Assembly: GCA_049578985.1 (NCBI GenBank)
Contig: JBAUMZ010000198.1
Coordinates: forward strand, 1 to 64,000
Source of the DNA: TH5896 sp049578985
Lineage (GTDB): Archaea > Thermoproteota > Nitrososphaeria > Nitrososphaerales > Nitrososphaeraceae
DNA: 64,000 nucleotides
Reading direction: 5' to 3'
Made by a program: the position numbers and the translations under genes. The notes beneath the pieces are model-generated. The model saw nothing but the letters and a program-made list of their open reading frames with translations. It made no database searches and was not told where the DNA came from. Positions within the stretch are counted from its first letter, which is position 1; each line of letters starts with the position of its first letter. Below are positions 8,271 to 16,017 of this stretch, piece after piece.

Positions 8271-8996
8271 CTACGCAGATACCACGCATTTACTGTTCCT
8301 ACGAAATGCGATTATCTTAAAAGATCCTGAAACAGATGCCTCATAATATCGATCAGCCCTTCTAGTGAAGATTCCAACTTCAACAATTCCTGGTATGCAA
8401 TTTAATTCCTTTTCCAAGGCTTCGGGATCTTGGATTGAAGGAAAATGCGCATCAAAGATAATATTTCCGTTATCAGTAAAAAAGGGATAACCTGTTGCTG
8501 ACTGTCGTAGCTCAACCTTGGCGCCAATTCTGGTCAAATTTTGATGGACTATTGACCTAGCAAAAGGAATAACCTCGATCGGTACGCTTCGTTTGAATTG
8601 ATCGACAAATTTTGATGGATCAGCTAATATTATTACTTTTCTTGCTGAATACATAAGTATTTTTTCGCGTAGTAACGCACCTCCTCCACCTTTAATCATA
8701 AAAAGATTTGCATCAATTTGATCAGCGCCATCAAATACGATATCAATCTGTTCGGTGTGCGGCGAATTCAACATGAATAGTCCTGCATTTTCAGCTACAA
8801 CCCCTATTTGTAAAGAAGTAACTACAAATCTCAATTTTTCCTTATCAGTCCTTCGACCCAATTCCCGTACAAGACATGCCATGGCTCTTCCGCTTCCTAA
8901 TCCTATTATCTGATCACCGTTGACATGCTTTCCTATTGCATGTTTTATTACCGAAGTGAAATCTGGTTTACCACTAATCTGCGAAGCTGACATCAC
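8271..8996 (-). CDS. rpiA: Ribose-5-phosphate isomerase A
   Basis: The 241-residue protein carries the RpiA landmarks: IIGLGSGRAMA near residue 35 (phosphate-binding loop), DIVFDGADQID and KGGGGALLREKIL in the middle, and the C-terminal GNIIFDAHF plus PGIVEVGIF. It interconverts ribose-5-phosphate and ribulose-5-phosphate, supplying pentoses for nucleotides in an organism that makes them from the reversed ribulose monophosphate or non-oxidative pathway. It is last in a minus-strand run LSm, L37e, coiled-coil protein, rpiA. The start may be the first or second Met. Confidence 0.92.
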   Translation of the reverse strand: MMSASQISGKPDFTSVIKHAIGKHVNGDQIIGLGSGRAMACLVRELGRRTDKEKLRFVVTSLQIGVVAENAGLFMLNSPHTEQIDIVFDGADQIDANLFMIKGGGGALLREKILMYSARKVIILADPSKFVDQFKRSVPIEVIPFARSIVHQNLTRIGAKVELRQSATGYPFFTDNGNIIFDAHFPSIQDPEALEKELNCIPGIVEVGIFTRRADRYYEASVSGSFKIIAFRRNSKCVVSA

Positions 8997-9030
8997 GAAT
9001 CAAGATTTTGATAGCAGCCGAAAAATGAAA

Positions 9031-9873
9031 TCAACGTTCACCGGCTTGGGCTTCCTCAAAGGATGAGGTGGTCATTTCTTTTTTTTCTTTTGCAGTTTCT
9101 TTATCGTTTCCGGGGGTCCATTCAAATTCATTTTCAGCTTGATTCAGGGCAGTTGAACTTTGAAGGACATCCTTAGTTTCTGCAGTATGAGTTTCATCAA
9201 CCTTTTTTTCTTCGCTTTCAAGCCTGTCAAGCTCTAACATTATTTGGTGGTGAAGTTCTTCGAGTTGCTTAACTTCTGGTGGATCATCAACAGAAGGTTG
9301 AGGTGTCGGTGGGGAGTCAGGTGTCGATGAGGTAGAGGACTGGAATTGTTTTAATTCGTCAATGCGTTTAGAATCATGTAGATTGTCATGTACCGCTTCT
9401 TGGATTGCTTTCCCCAATACATGTTCTATTCGGTCACCTTCTCTACTTCCATATGTGATTGTGAATCTATTGTGGATATCTTTTAACCTTTGATCAATCG
9501 ACAAAATTCTCCGGTTCACCATTTCAGTAAGATTATCTCTTTGGTTCCTGAGATCCGCAAAATCTAACAAATTCTGAAATTTGTCTATTCTCTCATCGAA
9601 TTGTTCTATCTGCTTTGTGTATCTCTGAAGAAGCTTATCTCGCTCATATACATCGATTCGCTTCTCATTGAATGCTTCATCCACTTTAATCGCCGATTCG
9701 GACACTAAATCCCTTTCAAATTCAAGTGAATTTAACTCTGTTCTTACAGAATCATATGATGCTAGAGTATTCTTGTTTGCTTTTGAGAATTCAGGCGTTA
9801 CTAACCTGTCGATCGCAATAGTCAAGAGCGAGCCAGCTATAGCGCTCCCAACAAATAAGATCTCTTCATTCAA
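9031..9873 (-). CDS. Membrane-anchored coiled-coil protein, unknown function
   Basis: The 280-residue product starts with one hydrophobic segment (LFVGSAIAGSLLTIAID, residues ~6-22), followed by long charged heptad-like helices (residues ~30-150, e.g. ERDKLLQRYTKQIEQFDERID). A Pro/Ser/Thr-rich linker follows near residues 178-200, and a second helical and acidic tail is rich in Glu. This is an anchor plus coiled coil architecture with no catalytic motif. I do not recognise the family. Location between L37e and rpiA on the same strand suggests cotranscription but not function. Confidence 0.7.
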   Translation of the reverse strand: MNEEILFVGSAIAGSLLTIAIDRLVTPEFSKANKNTLASYDSVRTELNSLEFERDLVSESAIKVDEAFNEKRIDVYERDKLLQRYTKQIEQFDERIDKFQNLLDFADLRNQRDNLTEMVNRRILSIDQRLKDIHNRFTITYGSREGDRIEHVLGKAIQEAVHDNLHDSKRIDELKQFQSSTSSTPDSPPTPQPSVDDPPEVKQLEELHHQIMLELDRLESEEKKVDETHTAETKDVLQSSTALNQAENEFEWTPGNDKETAKEKKEMTTSSFEEAQAGER

Positions 9874-9955
9874 TCGATGTCAATCTAGCGTTTAGCTACA
9901 ATATAGACTATTGTAAATTATAGTATCATTGGTTTGCACAGTTTGAGCCCACTAA

Positions 9956-10126
9956 TTAGATGATCCTGCGTTTAATCCAGTTATATTTTCTAAATTGTGG
10001 ATTTGGGAATCCGCATTTCGAACATTGCTTTCCTCTCTTGTGGTAGGAGTTATGACCACATCTTCTGCAACGAATATGTGTCTTCTTTCGGGTGAAATTA
10101 CCCATTGAAGTGGTGCCTTTTGTCAT
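9956..10126 (-). CDS. rpl37e: Large ribosomal subunit protein L37e
   Basis: Translation of the minus strand gives a 56-residue basic protein beginning MTKGTTSMGNFTRKKTHIRC. It contains two CxxC pairs, CRRCGHNSYHKRG and CSKCGF, forming the zinc ribbon of L37e, and ends WIKRRII. Length and motif order match the archaeal/eukaryotic family. It lies 13 nt downstream of the LSm gene; the LSm-L37e pair is a widely conserved archaeal arrangement. Confidence 0.95.
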   Translation of the reverse strand: MTKGTTSMGNFTRKKTHIRCRRCGHNSYHKRGKQCSKCGFPNPQFRKYNWIKRRII

Positions 10127-10139
10127 TTCACAATCTTCC

Positions 10140-10370
10140 TTACTGAGGAGGTGGGGATATTATGACAACGTTGTCTCCTCGTACAACAATAGTTCCTAAA
10201 TCATTTGACTTACTTTCTTCCAATAATTCAACAGAGTCTTCAAGCAACAGATTCATGTGTTGGTCGAATCCGTGAAGACTCCCTCTGATCACTTTACCTC
10301 CCTTTAGCTTTATAAGAACAACTTTCCCTAGGCTCTCATCCAGAACCTTTACCGCCATGTCTACCGACAA
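10140..10370 (-). CDS. Sm-like archaeal protein (LSm/SmAP)
   Basis: The 76-residue protein has Sm1 (GKVVLIKLKGGKVIRGSLHGFDQHMNLLL) and Sm2 (IVVRGDNVVIISPP) motifs with the Asn and Gly positions that bind U-rich RNA. LSm proteins assemble into heptameric rings that bind oligo(U) and take part in RNA processing and tRNA biology. The order LSm then L37e supports the call. The start Met is preceded by a purine-rich stretch; MAVKV, five residues in, is an alternative. Confidence 0.95.
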   Translation of the reverse strand: MSVDMAVKVLDESLGKVVLIKLKGGKVIRGSLHGFDQHMNLLLEDSVELLEESKSNDLGTIVVRGDNVVIISPPPQ

Positions 10371-10520
10371 TCTTGATTCCTCTATTAAGCAATACTCACG
10401 TATATATTAAAATTCTGATTGTGCAACAGCCAGCGTAGTCGAGCTTTAAAAATTTTAGGAGCGATACGCATCTCACTTTACCTGAAGAGAGGAATGTACC
10501 TCTATTGTCTGTTTGGAATT

Positions 10521-11228
10521 TTAGTCAAACTCAAGTATTGTTCTGATAATATTTTCGCTTATCTCACTGAGTAATTCCTTCCCCTTTTCAGCTGATGCAA
10601 GTTTCGGATCTCCCCATACTCCGTTGCCAGTTAACTGAGGGAAAGAGCCCGGACGGCAGGTCATACTCCTGTATGCCTCTCTTGACTTCGTGAGAATCTT
10701 GCCGCTTGCTTCCGCCTTATTCATCTTTACCAATGTCGGCTTTATGGCCAACAACATTGAGGTTTCCACCTCTCCCGAGTGATCGAATTTTTCATTCATA
10801 AAGGACCAATAATTGATAATGTGTACCGCCGAATCAGGTGGCATTTTTTCAAATGTATTTTGAGAGACATATTGTAACACTCCCATGTTTCCATGGTGAC
10901 CATTGATTATCACTATTTTTTTGATACCAAGACGGGTTATAGATATGCATATGTCGCACAATATATTAGAGAGTGTGGAATCGTGGATAGAAATATTGAA
11001 CATTGGGGCGTGTTCATACGATACCCCATAAGTAACAACTGGGAACACAAAATATTCTAATCTCCGACCCGCCTCTTTAGAAATGTGTTCAGCGATCAAA
11101 CAATCTGTTGATACTGGCAGGTGTTGTCCATGTTGTTCAAGTGAACCTACAGGTATTATTGCAGATTGGGTTTGTGCTAAGCGATCGCGGAAATCCCCGT
11201 CACTTAGGTCGCAAATGGAGAGGGCCAT
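10521..11228 (-). CDS. Creatininase-family amidohydrolase, possible ArfB deformylase
   Basis: The 235-residue protein shows the creatininase fold motifs: GSLEQHGQHLPVSTD near residue 28, INGHHGN in the middle and GEVETSMLL near residue 158, which together hold a binuclear metal site. In archaea a member of this family, ArfB (MJ0116), removes formate from the FAPy nucleotide formed by ArfA in riboflavin and F420 synthesis. Thaumarchaea make both cofactors, so ArfB is the most likely role, but creatininase-type enzymes share these motifs. It follows purU on the same strand with an 81-nt gap. Confidence 0.78.
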   Translation of the reverse strand: MALSICDLSDGDFRDRLAQTQSAIIPVGSLEQHGQHLPVSTDCLIAEHISKEAGRRLEYFVFPVVTYGVSYEHAPMFNISIHDSTLSNILCDICISITRLGIKKIVIINGHHGNMGVLQYVSQNTFEKMPPDSAVHIINYWSFMNEKFDHSGEVETSMLLAIKPTLVKMNKAEASGKILTKSREAYRSMTCRPGSFPQLTGNGVWGDPKLASAEKGKELLSEISENIIRTILEFD

Positions 11229-11309
11229 TACTATCGTACGAACTAGCTAGAATATCAGTCTTATATTGTTCGCGGAGATCTATCTCTAAACATATTATCA
11301 GGTTCATTC

Positions 11310-12185
11310 TCAACTTTTGGATAAGGTATGCACCTTGCTCCAATAAACGTCCAATCTGTCGTCGAGAAAAAGTTTAACTGCCTCCAATAGGGTTGCGGCC
11401 TCCAATTGCTGGCCCTTCTTTTTTATCGACTCTAACGTATCGTCTTCCATGACTTTAAAGGCTTCCTGACAAATAATGGGGCCTTGATCTAACTCTTCAG
11501 TAACAAAATGGGCTGTACATCCTACTATTTTTGCACCCCTTTCGAATGCCTGCACATAGGCGTAAGCACCTGGAAATGCTGGTAGTAACGAGGGGTGAAT
11601 GTTTATGATTCTGTTAGGGTAACGCCATACAAAATTGGGTGTCAATACACGCATATAACGAGCAAGCACAATGAGATCGATGTTATAATCTTCGACGACT
11701 TCCAAGATCTCACTTTCTGCGTTTGTTGAACCACTTTCATACGAGACTGAATGAAAGGGTATCGAATGCTCATCTGCAATACCATTGAGGGTACTTTCAC
11801 TGCCAATAATTACTGAAATATTCGAATCAATTTCCTTGTTTTGCAGTGCATTCAGTATTGGTGATAAACAATGAGGTTCTTTGCTTACTAATAGGGCAGT
11901 ATTTTTCTTTCTATTGGGTTCTTCGACGTGAGCTTTGATCTCCATTTGTAATTTGGTGGAGAGATCGCGCAGTTCTGAACGTATTTCATAAAGTTTTACA
12001 GTGTTGTGAAAAGAAGCTTCTAGATGCATCCCGAATAACCCGTGGACGACCTTTTGGTTAATCTGTTCAATATTTCCTCCATTATGAAAAATGGAGTTGG
12101 TTATTTCTGCTACTACCCCCTCTCGATCCTTGCCTATCACGGTGATCTCTATTAATGTCCTGTCTCTTGTGCTCCGGCTAGCCAA
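11310..12185 (-). CDS. purU: Formyltetrahydrofolate deformylase
   Basis: The 291-residue protein has an N-terminal ACT domain (residues ~10-85: VIGKDREGVVAEITNSIFHNGGNIEQ) and a C-terminal formyl-transferase fold. The latter carries the catalytic triad region NIHPSLLPAFPG and VTEELDQGPII, with Asn, His and Asp conserved. PurU hydrolyses 10-formyl-THF to THF and formate. Formate so released can feed the formate-dependent PurP encoded at 55.9 kb. Length matches the family. It is the first gene of a possible minus-strand pair with the creatininase-like gene. Confidence 0.92.
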   Translation of the reverse strand: MASRSTRDRTLIEITVIGKDREGVVAEITNSIFHNGGNIEQINQKVVHGLFGMHLEASFHNTVKLYEIRSELRDLSTKLQMEIKAHVEEPNRKKNTALLVSKEPHCLSPILNALQNKEIDSNISVIIGSESTLNGIADEHSIPFHSVSYESGSTNAESEILEVVEDYNIDLIVLARYMRVLTPNFVWRYPNRIINIHPSLLPAFPGAYAYVQAFERGAKIVGCTAHFVTEELDQGPIICQEAFKVMEDDTLESIKKKGQQLEAATLLEAVKLFLDDRLDVYWSKVHTLSKS

Positions 12186-12367
12186 CGACGTAAAAATAAG
12201 TGATACTTTACATAAACCTTACACCTTGAAAAAGTATAAATCCTTCGATTAAGTATGCGTATTTAGAATCAAGACCCAAATGTTCGTGCACATTAAAGAC
12301 TTCGACACATTTTGTAACACTGAATTGTGATGTTGTGAGAAAATATTTGCAATAGGCTAGAATCTAT

Positions 12368-12580
12368 ATGAATCGCGGGATCAATCATCAATCACAACAA
12401 CAACAGCATAGTAAGACGCGAAGGCATAAAAAAAATTTTGATTATAATAAACCACTAGACAAATGCATAATTTGTTACACGATTTCAGGTTGGCATTGCG
12501 GAGACTGTGACAACCATTTTTGTGCTGCACATTTCAACAATCATAAGCAACTAGACCAATGCGTCAAGCAAATATCGTGA
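12368..12580 (+). CDS. Small AN1-type zinc-finger-like protein
   Basis: The 70-residue product has a Gln/His/Lys-rich basic N-terminus (residues 1-28) and then Cys-x2-Cys-x6-Cys-x2-Cys-x4-Cys-x2-His and a final His and Cys (CIICYTISGWHCGDCDNHFC...). This matches the AN1-type zinc finger, although spacing between the first and second pairs is short. Such mini zinc proteins are frequent in thaumarchaea; binding partner and function are unknown. A TATA-like AAGTATAAAT lies about 130 nt upstream. The stop codon is 12 nt before the 3' end of the opposing tRNA-Leu gene. Confidence 0.7.
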   Translation: MNRGINHQSQQQQHSKTRRHKKNFDYNKPLDKCIICYTISGWHCGDCDNHFCAAHFNNHKQLDQCVKQIS

Positions 12581-12592
12581 AATAAGTATCGA

Positions 12593-12736
12593 TGCGGGGG
12601 GTGGGATTTGAACCCACGAATCCCTTAGGAACAGGGTTTTAGGAGTAAAGACCTGGCTCATTCTAAGCCTCGCACAATCATGCATTATTGGAATGCATGA
12701 GGTCCTGCGCCGTTGGCCAGGCTTGGCAACCCCCGC
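12593..12736 (-). tRNA. tRNA-Leu(TAG) with two introns
   Basis: The minus strand folds as a class II tRNA: acceptor GCGGGGG/CCCCCGC with discriminator A, D arm GCC...GGC, T arm GTGGG-TTCAAAT-CCCAC, and a variable arm TTCCTAAGGGATTC. A continuous anticodon arm appears only after removing two inserts. Intron 1 (12703-12669, 35 nt) interrupts the anticodon stem after position 30; intron 2 (12660-12637, 24 nt) is near the canonical 37/38 site. Splicing gives stem CAGGG/CCCTG with loop CTTAGAA, anticodon TAG, total 85 nt. Both junctions fit bulge-helix-bulge motifs: CGCA/TGCG with bulges GGA and AGG, and TTAG/CTAA with bulges AAT and AAC. Confidence 0.9.
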
Positions 12737-12891
12737 TCGCAAGCTGTTCACTGTGCACTTCAATATATTAGCGTTTATGGTTTAGTATGCACGATGCAAC
12801 TGTTGTGACAATATTTTGCAGAAAGATAAAATTATAACTATCCCATAAAGTAACGCAAGTATTTGCCACTAAGATAGAATAAAGAAACGTT

Positions 12892-13120
12892 CTTACCATG
12901 CATACCAATTCATTTGGTAAAGTTTCCACCTTGAGGGTGTTAATCTCCGCTAGGTTATGTGTCTAAACGTGGAGTCATCGACGATTTCATCAAGGTGCGT
13001 GGGTTACATAGCATGGTAAGCGGTGTCAAGGATTCCGGATGAGACTTGACTGCTAGTAGGTGTTCCGCATTCATACACTGAAGCATTCAGTGGATTGGTT
13101 CGGCAACTGAATGACATCAC
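12892..13120. ncRNA. Candidate structured RNA of unknown family
   Basis: The 509-nt gap between tRNA-Leu and glmM contains nested complementary arms. CTTACCATGC (12892-12901) pairs with GCATGGTAAG (13011-13020) and encloses hairpin TACCAA/TTGGTA (12903-12919) and stem CACCTTGA/TCAAGGTG (12927-12934 with 12990-12997). Downstream are GTCAAG/CTTGAC (13024-13029 with 13044-13049) and CATTCAGT/ACTGAATG near 13084-13113. All are perfect. No SRP or RNase P consensus is visible and I cannot decide the strand. No protein frame of note overlaps. Confidence 0.5.
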
Positions 13121-13272
13121 TCTTCAAGATGAAACAAATCTGATCCACGACTAAATCCGACGCCCCTCGATAATTCAGCTACTGAATATCCTCAATTTGC
13201 ATCCTGTTGATGCAATCATTGACATTACTCTAACCATTATCATTAAATTACATTTCAGTTCTTAAAAGCAGA

Positions 13273-14664
13273 ATGAAAGGTACGCGTAGCCCAAAGCTAT
13301 TTGGAACAAATGGGGTTAGAGGGGTTTTCGGCCAAGACCTTAATCTCGAATTCATAATCCAAGTTTCTCGTTCATTAGCGTCGTTTTTTGTTAACGGGCC
13401 GCTCTCAGTTGGTTTTGACGGAAGAATATCTAGTCCGATAATTTCCAAAATCGTTTCTGCGACGCTCAATTCTTCCGGGATTGATACCTCTATGGCAGGC
13501 CTTCTACCTACCCCGTGCTTGCAATACGCAACCAAATACTTAAGATATCAAGGAGGCATCATGATTACTGCTTCACATAACCCCCCCGAATACAATGGAA
13601 TTAAGGCTATTGCAAATGATGGAGTGGAAATTTCAAGAGACGATGAGTCAAAAATAGAGCTCAATTTTAATTCTGGGGAAATCCTTCCGGTTAAGAAGAT
13701 AGGGCGAGAGTACAATGATGATAGGATAATTTCATCGTATGTAGATTCTGCTATCCAAATTGTCGAGTCAGAAAAAATTTACTCAAAAGGATTCAAGATT
13801 GTAATGGATATAGGAAATGGAGCGCAAGCATTGGTAGCCCCGATTATAGCTCAAAAGCTCGGATGTAAGGTCTTAACTTTGAATGGCAATATTGACGGTA
13901 ACTTTCCGGGAAGAGGTTCTGAACCCACCCCCACTAACCTAGGTACTCTTTCTCAGCTCGTCAAGTCCACTAATGCAGATTTGGGGGTGGCGTACGATGG
14001 TGACGGAGATCGAAGTATATTTTGTGATGAACATGGACAGATCATTTGGGGCGATAGATTAGGTGCATCATTAATAGCGTACCTATTGAAGAATGGTTAT
14101 GAAGGAACGGATATCGTATGTCCAGTGAATACTACGATGATGGTTAGTATCGTCGCTCAGAATGAGGGATCCAAAGTCATTCATACTAAGGTGGGAAGCG
14201 TCGAAGTTTCCCGAGAGATGATTAAACGAAATGCGGTGCTAGGGCTTGAAGAAAATGGTGGTTTCATGAATGCGAGATTAAATTGTGTGCGGGATGGAGC
14301 CTTAACCACACTATTGGTTTTGGAAATGCTATCATCTGGTTCTGGAAAGAGACCATTTTCAAGGGAGATTTTGGATCTTCCCAAGATCTTTCAGTCCAAG
14401 TCTAAATTCCATTGTAAGTCATTAGAGCTCGCTGAGCGTGTCATTGGGTCGTGTACAAGCCATGGAACGAATCTAAGAATAGAGAATCTCGACGGCGTCA
14501 AGATCTGGATTGACGAGGAGACTTGGGTAATGGTAAGAGCTAGTGGTACCGAGCCACTAATTAGGATGTATGCAGAATCGACAGATAAAGCTCTTTTGGA
14601 TTCTAAGGTGCGTGAATACACCAACGTTATCAGAAATGTGCTAGACAATGACGAAGTTAGATAG
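13273..14664 (+). CDS. glmM: Phosphoglucosamine/phosphohexose mutase
   Basis: The 463-residue alpha-D-phosphohexomutase contains the phosphoserine loop TASHNPPEYNGIK (Ser near residue 100), the magnesium site DGDGDR near residue 243, the sugar-binding GLEENGG near residue 325 and the phosphate-binding RASGTEPLIRMYAES near the end. Archaeal members make glucosamine-1-phosphate or mannose/glucose-1-phosphate for cell-surface glycans. The order and the GTEP loop favour the GlmM/ManB archaeal type; exact sugar preference is not determined by sequence. It is the first gene upstream of the L7Ae block, 81 nt away. Confidence 0.87.
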   Translation: MKGTRSPKLFGTNGVRGVFGQDLNLEFIIQVSRSLASFFVNGPLSVGFDGRISSPIISKIVSATLNSSGIDTSMAGLLPTPCLQYATKYLRYQGGIMITASHNPPEYNGIKAIANDGVEISRDDESKIELNFNSGEILPVKKIGREYNDDRIISSYVDSAIQIVESEKIYSKGFKIVMDIGNGAQALVAPIIAQKLGCKVLTLNGNIDGNFPGRGSEPTPTNLGTLSQLVKSTNADLGVAYDGDGDRSIFCDEHGQIIWGDRLGASLIAYLLKNGYEGTDIVCPVNTTMMVSIVAQNEGSKVIHTKVGSVEVSREMIKRNAVLGLEENGGFMNARLNCVRDGALTTLLVLEMLSSGSGKRPFSREILDLPKIFQSKSKFHCKSLELAERVIGSCTSHGTNLRIENLDGVKIWIDEETWVMVRASGTEPLIRMYAESTDKALLDSKVREYTNVIRNVLDNDEVR

Positions 14665-14727
14665 CAGTATCATGGATAACATATTTAATACTCCACGGAT
14701 CTCATATAGAAGAATCGAGATGATCCC

Positions 14728-14737
14728 AGAGGGTGAT
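14728..14737 (+). promoter_or_regulatory. Strong Shine-Dalgarno site for L7Ae
   Basis: AGAGGGTGAT lies 8 nt before the L7Ae ATG and is almost perfectly complementary to the archaeal 16S rRNA 3' end, fixing the start at 14746. Confidence 0.7.
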
Positions 14738-14745
14738 TATTTAAA

Positions 14746-15129
14746 ATGAGTAGACCATATTATGTCAAATTCGAGACACCTAAAGACCTTGTGAATGTGA
14801 TATACGAGGCGGTTAGAGTGGCTAAGCAGAGTGGAAAGGTACGTAGGGGAACCAATGAGACTACAAAGTCTATTGAACGAGGGAATACAAAATTAGTAGT
14901 CATTGCAGAGAACGTGGAACCACCTGAAGTTGTTGCCCATCTGCCAATATTGTGCGAGGAGAGAAGTGCTCCATATATTTTCGTTCCCAGCAAGGAACAA
15001 CTCGGGGCTTCTTTGGGTATGGACGTCGGGTCAGCTGCTGCAACTATCTTGGATCCAGGTGAAGCTCAGACTATTGTAGAGCAAGTTCTTAATTCCATAC
15101 AGCCGCTAAGAGACAAGAGAAAGGAATAG
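14746..15129 (+). CDS. rpl7ae: Ribosomal protein L7Ae
   Basis: The 127-residue protein has the kink-turn RNA-binding core: RRGTNETTKSIERGNTKLV, AENVEPPEVVAHLP and the LGAS motif near residue 85. L7Ae binds k-turns in 23S rRNA, box C/D and H/ACA guide RNAs and RNase P RNA. Length and start (MSRPYYVKFETPKDL) match archaeal homologues. It heads the conserved run L7Ae, S28e, L24e, Ndk, aIF5B; the next gene begins 10 nt after its stop. Confidence 0.97.
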   Translation: MSRPYYVKFETPKDLVNVIYEAVRVAKQSGKVRRGTNETTKSIERGNTKLVVIAENVEPPEVVAHLPILCEERSAPYIFVPSKEQLGASLGMDVGSAAATILDPGEAQTIVEQVLNSIQPLRDKRKE

Positions 15130-15139
15130 AAAAGAAAAT

Positions 15140-15355
15140 ATGAGCAAGTCATCGGAAGAGAGGATAAACCCGGCAGAGGTAATCCAGATAGTAGGTCGAA
15201 CAGGAATTGCAGGAGAGGTTATTCAAGTTAGAGTGAGAATCCTTGAGGGAAAGGATAAGGGTCGAATCCTGACAAGGAATGTCAAAGGATCAATAAGAAT
15301 GAACGATATATTGATGCTACGAGAAACTGAGCGAGAAGCTCGAAAAATAAAGTAA
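15140..15355 (+). CDS. rps28e: Small ribosomal subunit protein S28e
   Basis: The 71-residue protein contains the S28e core IVGRTGIAGEVIQVRVRILE and GRILTRNVKGSIRMNDIL, ending in the conserved LRETEREARKIK. It is a small OB-fold protein near the mRNA exit channel, found only in archaea and eukaryotes. It lies 10 nt after L7Ae and 34 nt before L24e, the classic archaeal order. Confidence 0.97.
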   Translation: MSKSSEERINPAEVIQIVGRTGIAGEVIQVRVRILEGKDKGRILTRNVKGSIRMNDILMLRETEREARKIK

Positions 15356-15389
15356 GGTTTAGTGTATTCCAGAGGTGTTAAACTAGTCA

Positions 15390-15605
15390 ATGAGTAAATC
15401 AGCAACTTCATTGCGTAATTGTTCCTTTTGCGGAAAACATATTCCTCCAAGTCAGGGGATAATGCTGGTCCGTAATGATGGGTCGATACAATGGACATGC
15501 TCCTCCAAATGCAAGAAAAATCTTCGAGAACTGAAGAGGGATCCTAGAAAGCTAAAATGGACAAAGAAGTACATGAAAGGTGGTATTAAAGTACGGAAGG
15601 GTTAA
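15390..15605 (+). CDS. rpl24e: Large ribosomal subunit protein L24e
   Basis: The 71-residue protein has the L24e zinc site: Cys-x2-Cys in NCSFCGKHIPPSQG and Cys-x3-Cys in WTCSSKCKKN, followed by a basic helix (LKRDPRKLKWTKKYMKGG). It is in the middle of the L7Ae-aIF5B cluster, and the next gene starts 4 nt after its stop. Confidence 0.97.
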   Translation: MSKSATSLRNCSFCGKHIPPSQGIMLVRNDGSIQWTCSSKCKKNLRELKRDPRKLKWTKKYMKGGIKVRKG

Positions 15606-15609
15606 TTTC

Positions 15610-16017
15610 TTGGGGGAGCGAACTCTAGTTGTTATTAAACCAGATGCAATAAAGAGAAAATTAGCTGGAAAGATAATTTCCCGGTTTGAAGAAAAGGGAT
15701 TCACTATTGAGAATCTAACATCTTACTCATTTACTAAGGAAAAAGCTGAAGAGTTTTATTCGGCTCATAGCAATAAACCATTTTTCAATGAATTAGTTTC
15801 ATTTATCACCTCCGGTCCAACGATGGCTTTAATTCTGGATGGTAACAGTGCTATAAGCTCAGTACGAATAATGATAGGTTCAACAAAATCATATGAAGCG
15901 GCTCCTGGTACGATACGAGGGGATCTAGCCCTCAACATAACAGATAACATAGTCCATGCATCAGATTCGTATGAAAGCTTCATAAAAGAGGCTAGAGTGA
16001 TTTTTGATAGCATTTAA
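15610..16017 (+). CDS. ndk: Nucleoside diphosphate kinase
   Basis: The protein (135 residues from the TTG at 15610) has RTLVVIKPDAIKR at the N-terminus and GSTKSYEAAPGTIRGDLAL, the nucleotide-binding region. The active-site NIVHASDSYESF supplies the phosphorylated His. It makes NTPs and dNTPs from diphosphates. A longer frame reaches back to 15580 but overlaps L24e; the TTG at 15610 (MGERTLVVIKP) matches family N-termini and is preceded by GGAAGGG. Ndk in this ribosomal/aIF5B operon is a standard archaeal arrangement. Confidence 0.95.
   Translation: MGERTLVVIKPDAIKRKLAGKIISRFEEKGFTIENLTSYSFTKEKAEEFYSAHSNKPFFNELVSFITSGPTMALILDGNSAISSVRIMIGSTKSYEAAPGTIRGDLALNITDNIVHASDSYESFIKEARVIFDSI

Noticed and set aside
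12892..13120. Identity as SRP RNA or RNase P RNA
   Set aside because: The conserved GGAAGGA-type SRP tetraloop region and the GAGGAAAGTCC-type RNase P core are absent.
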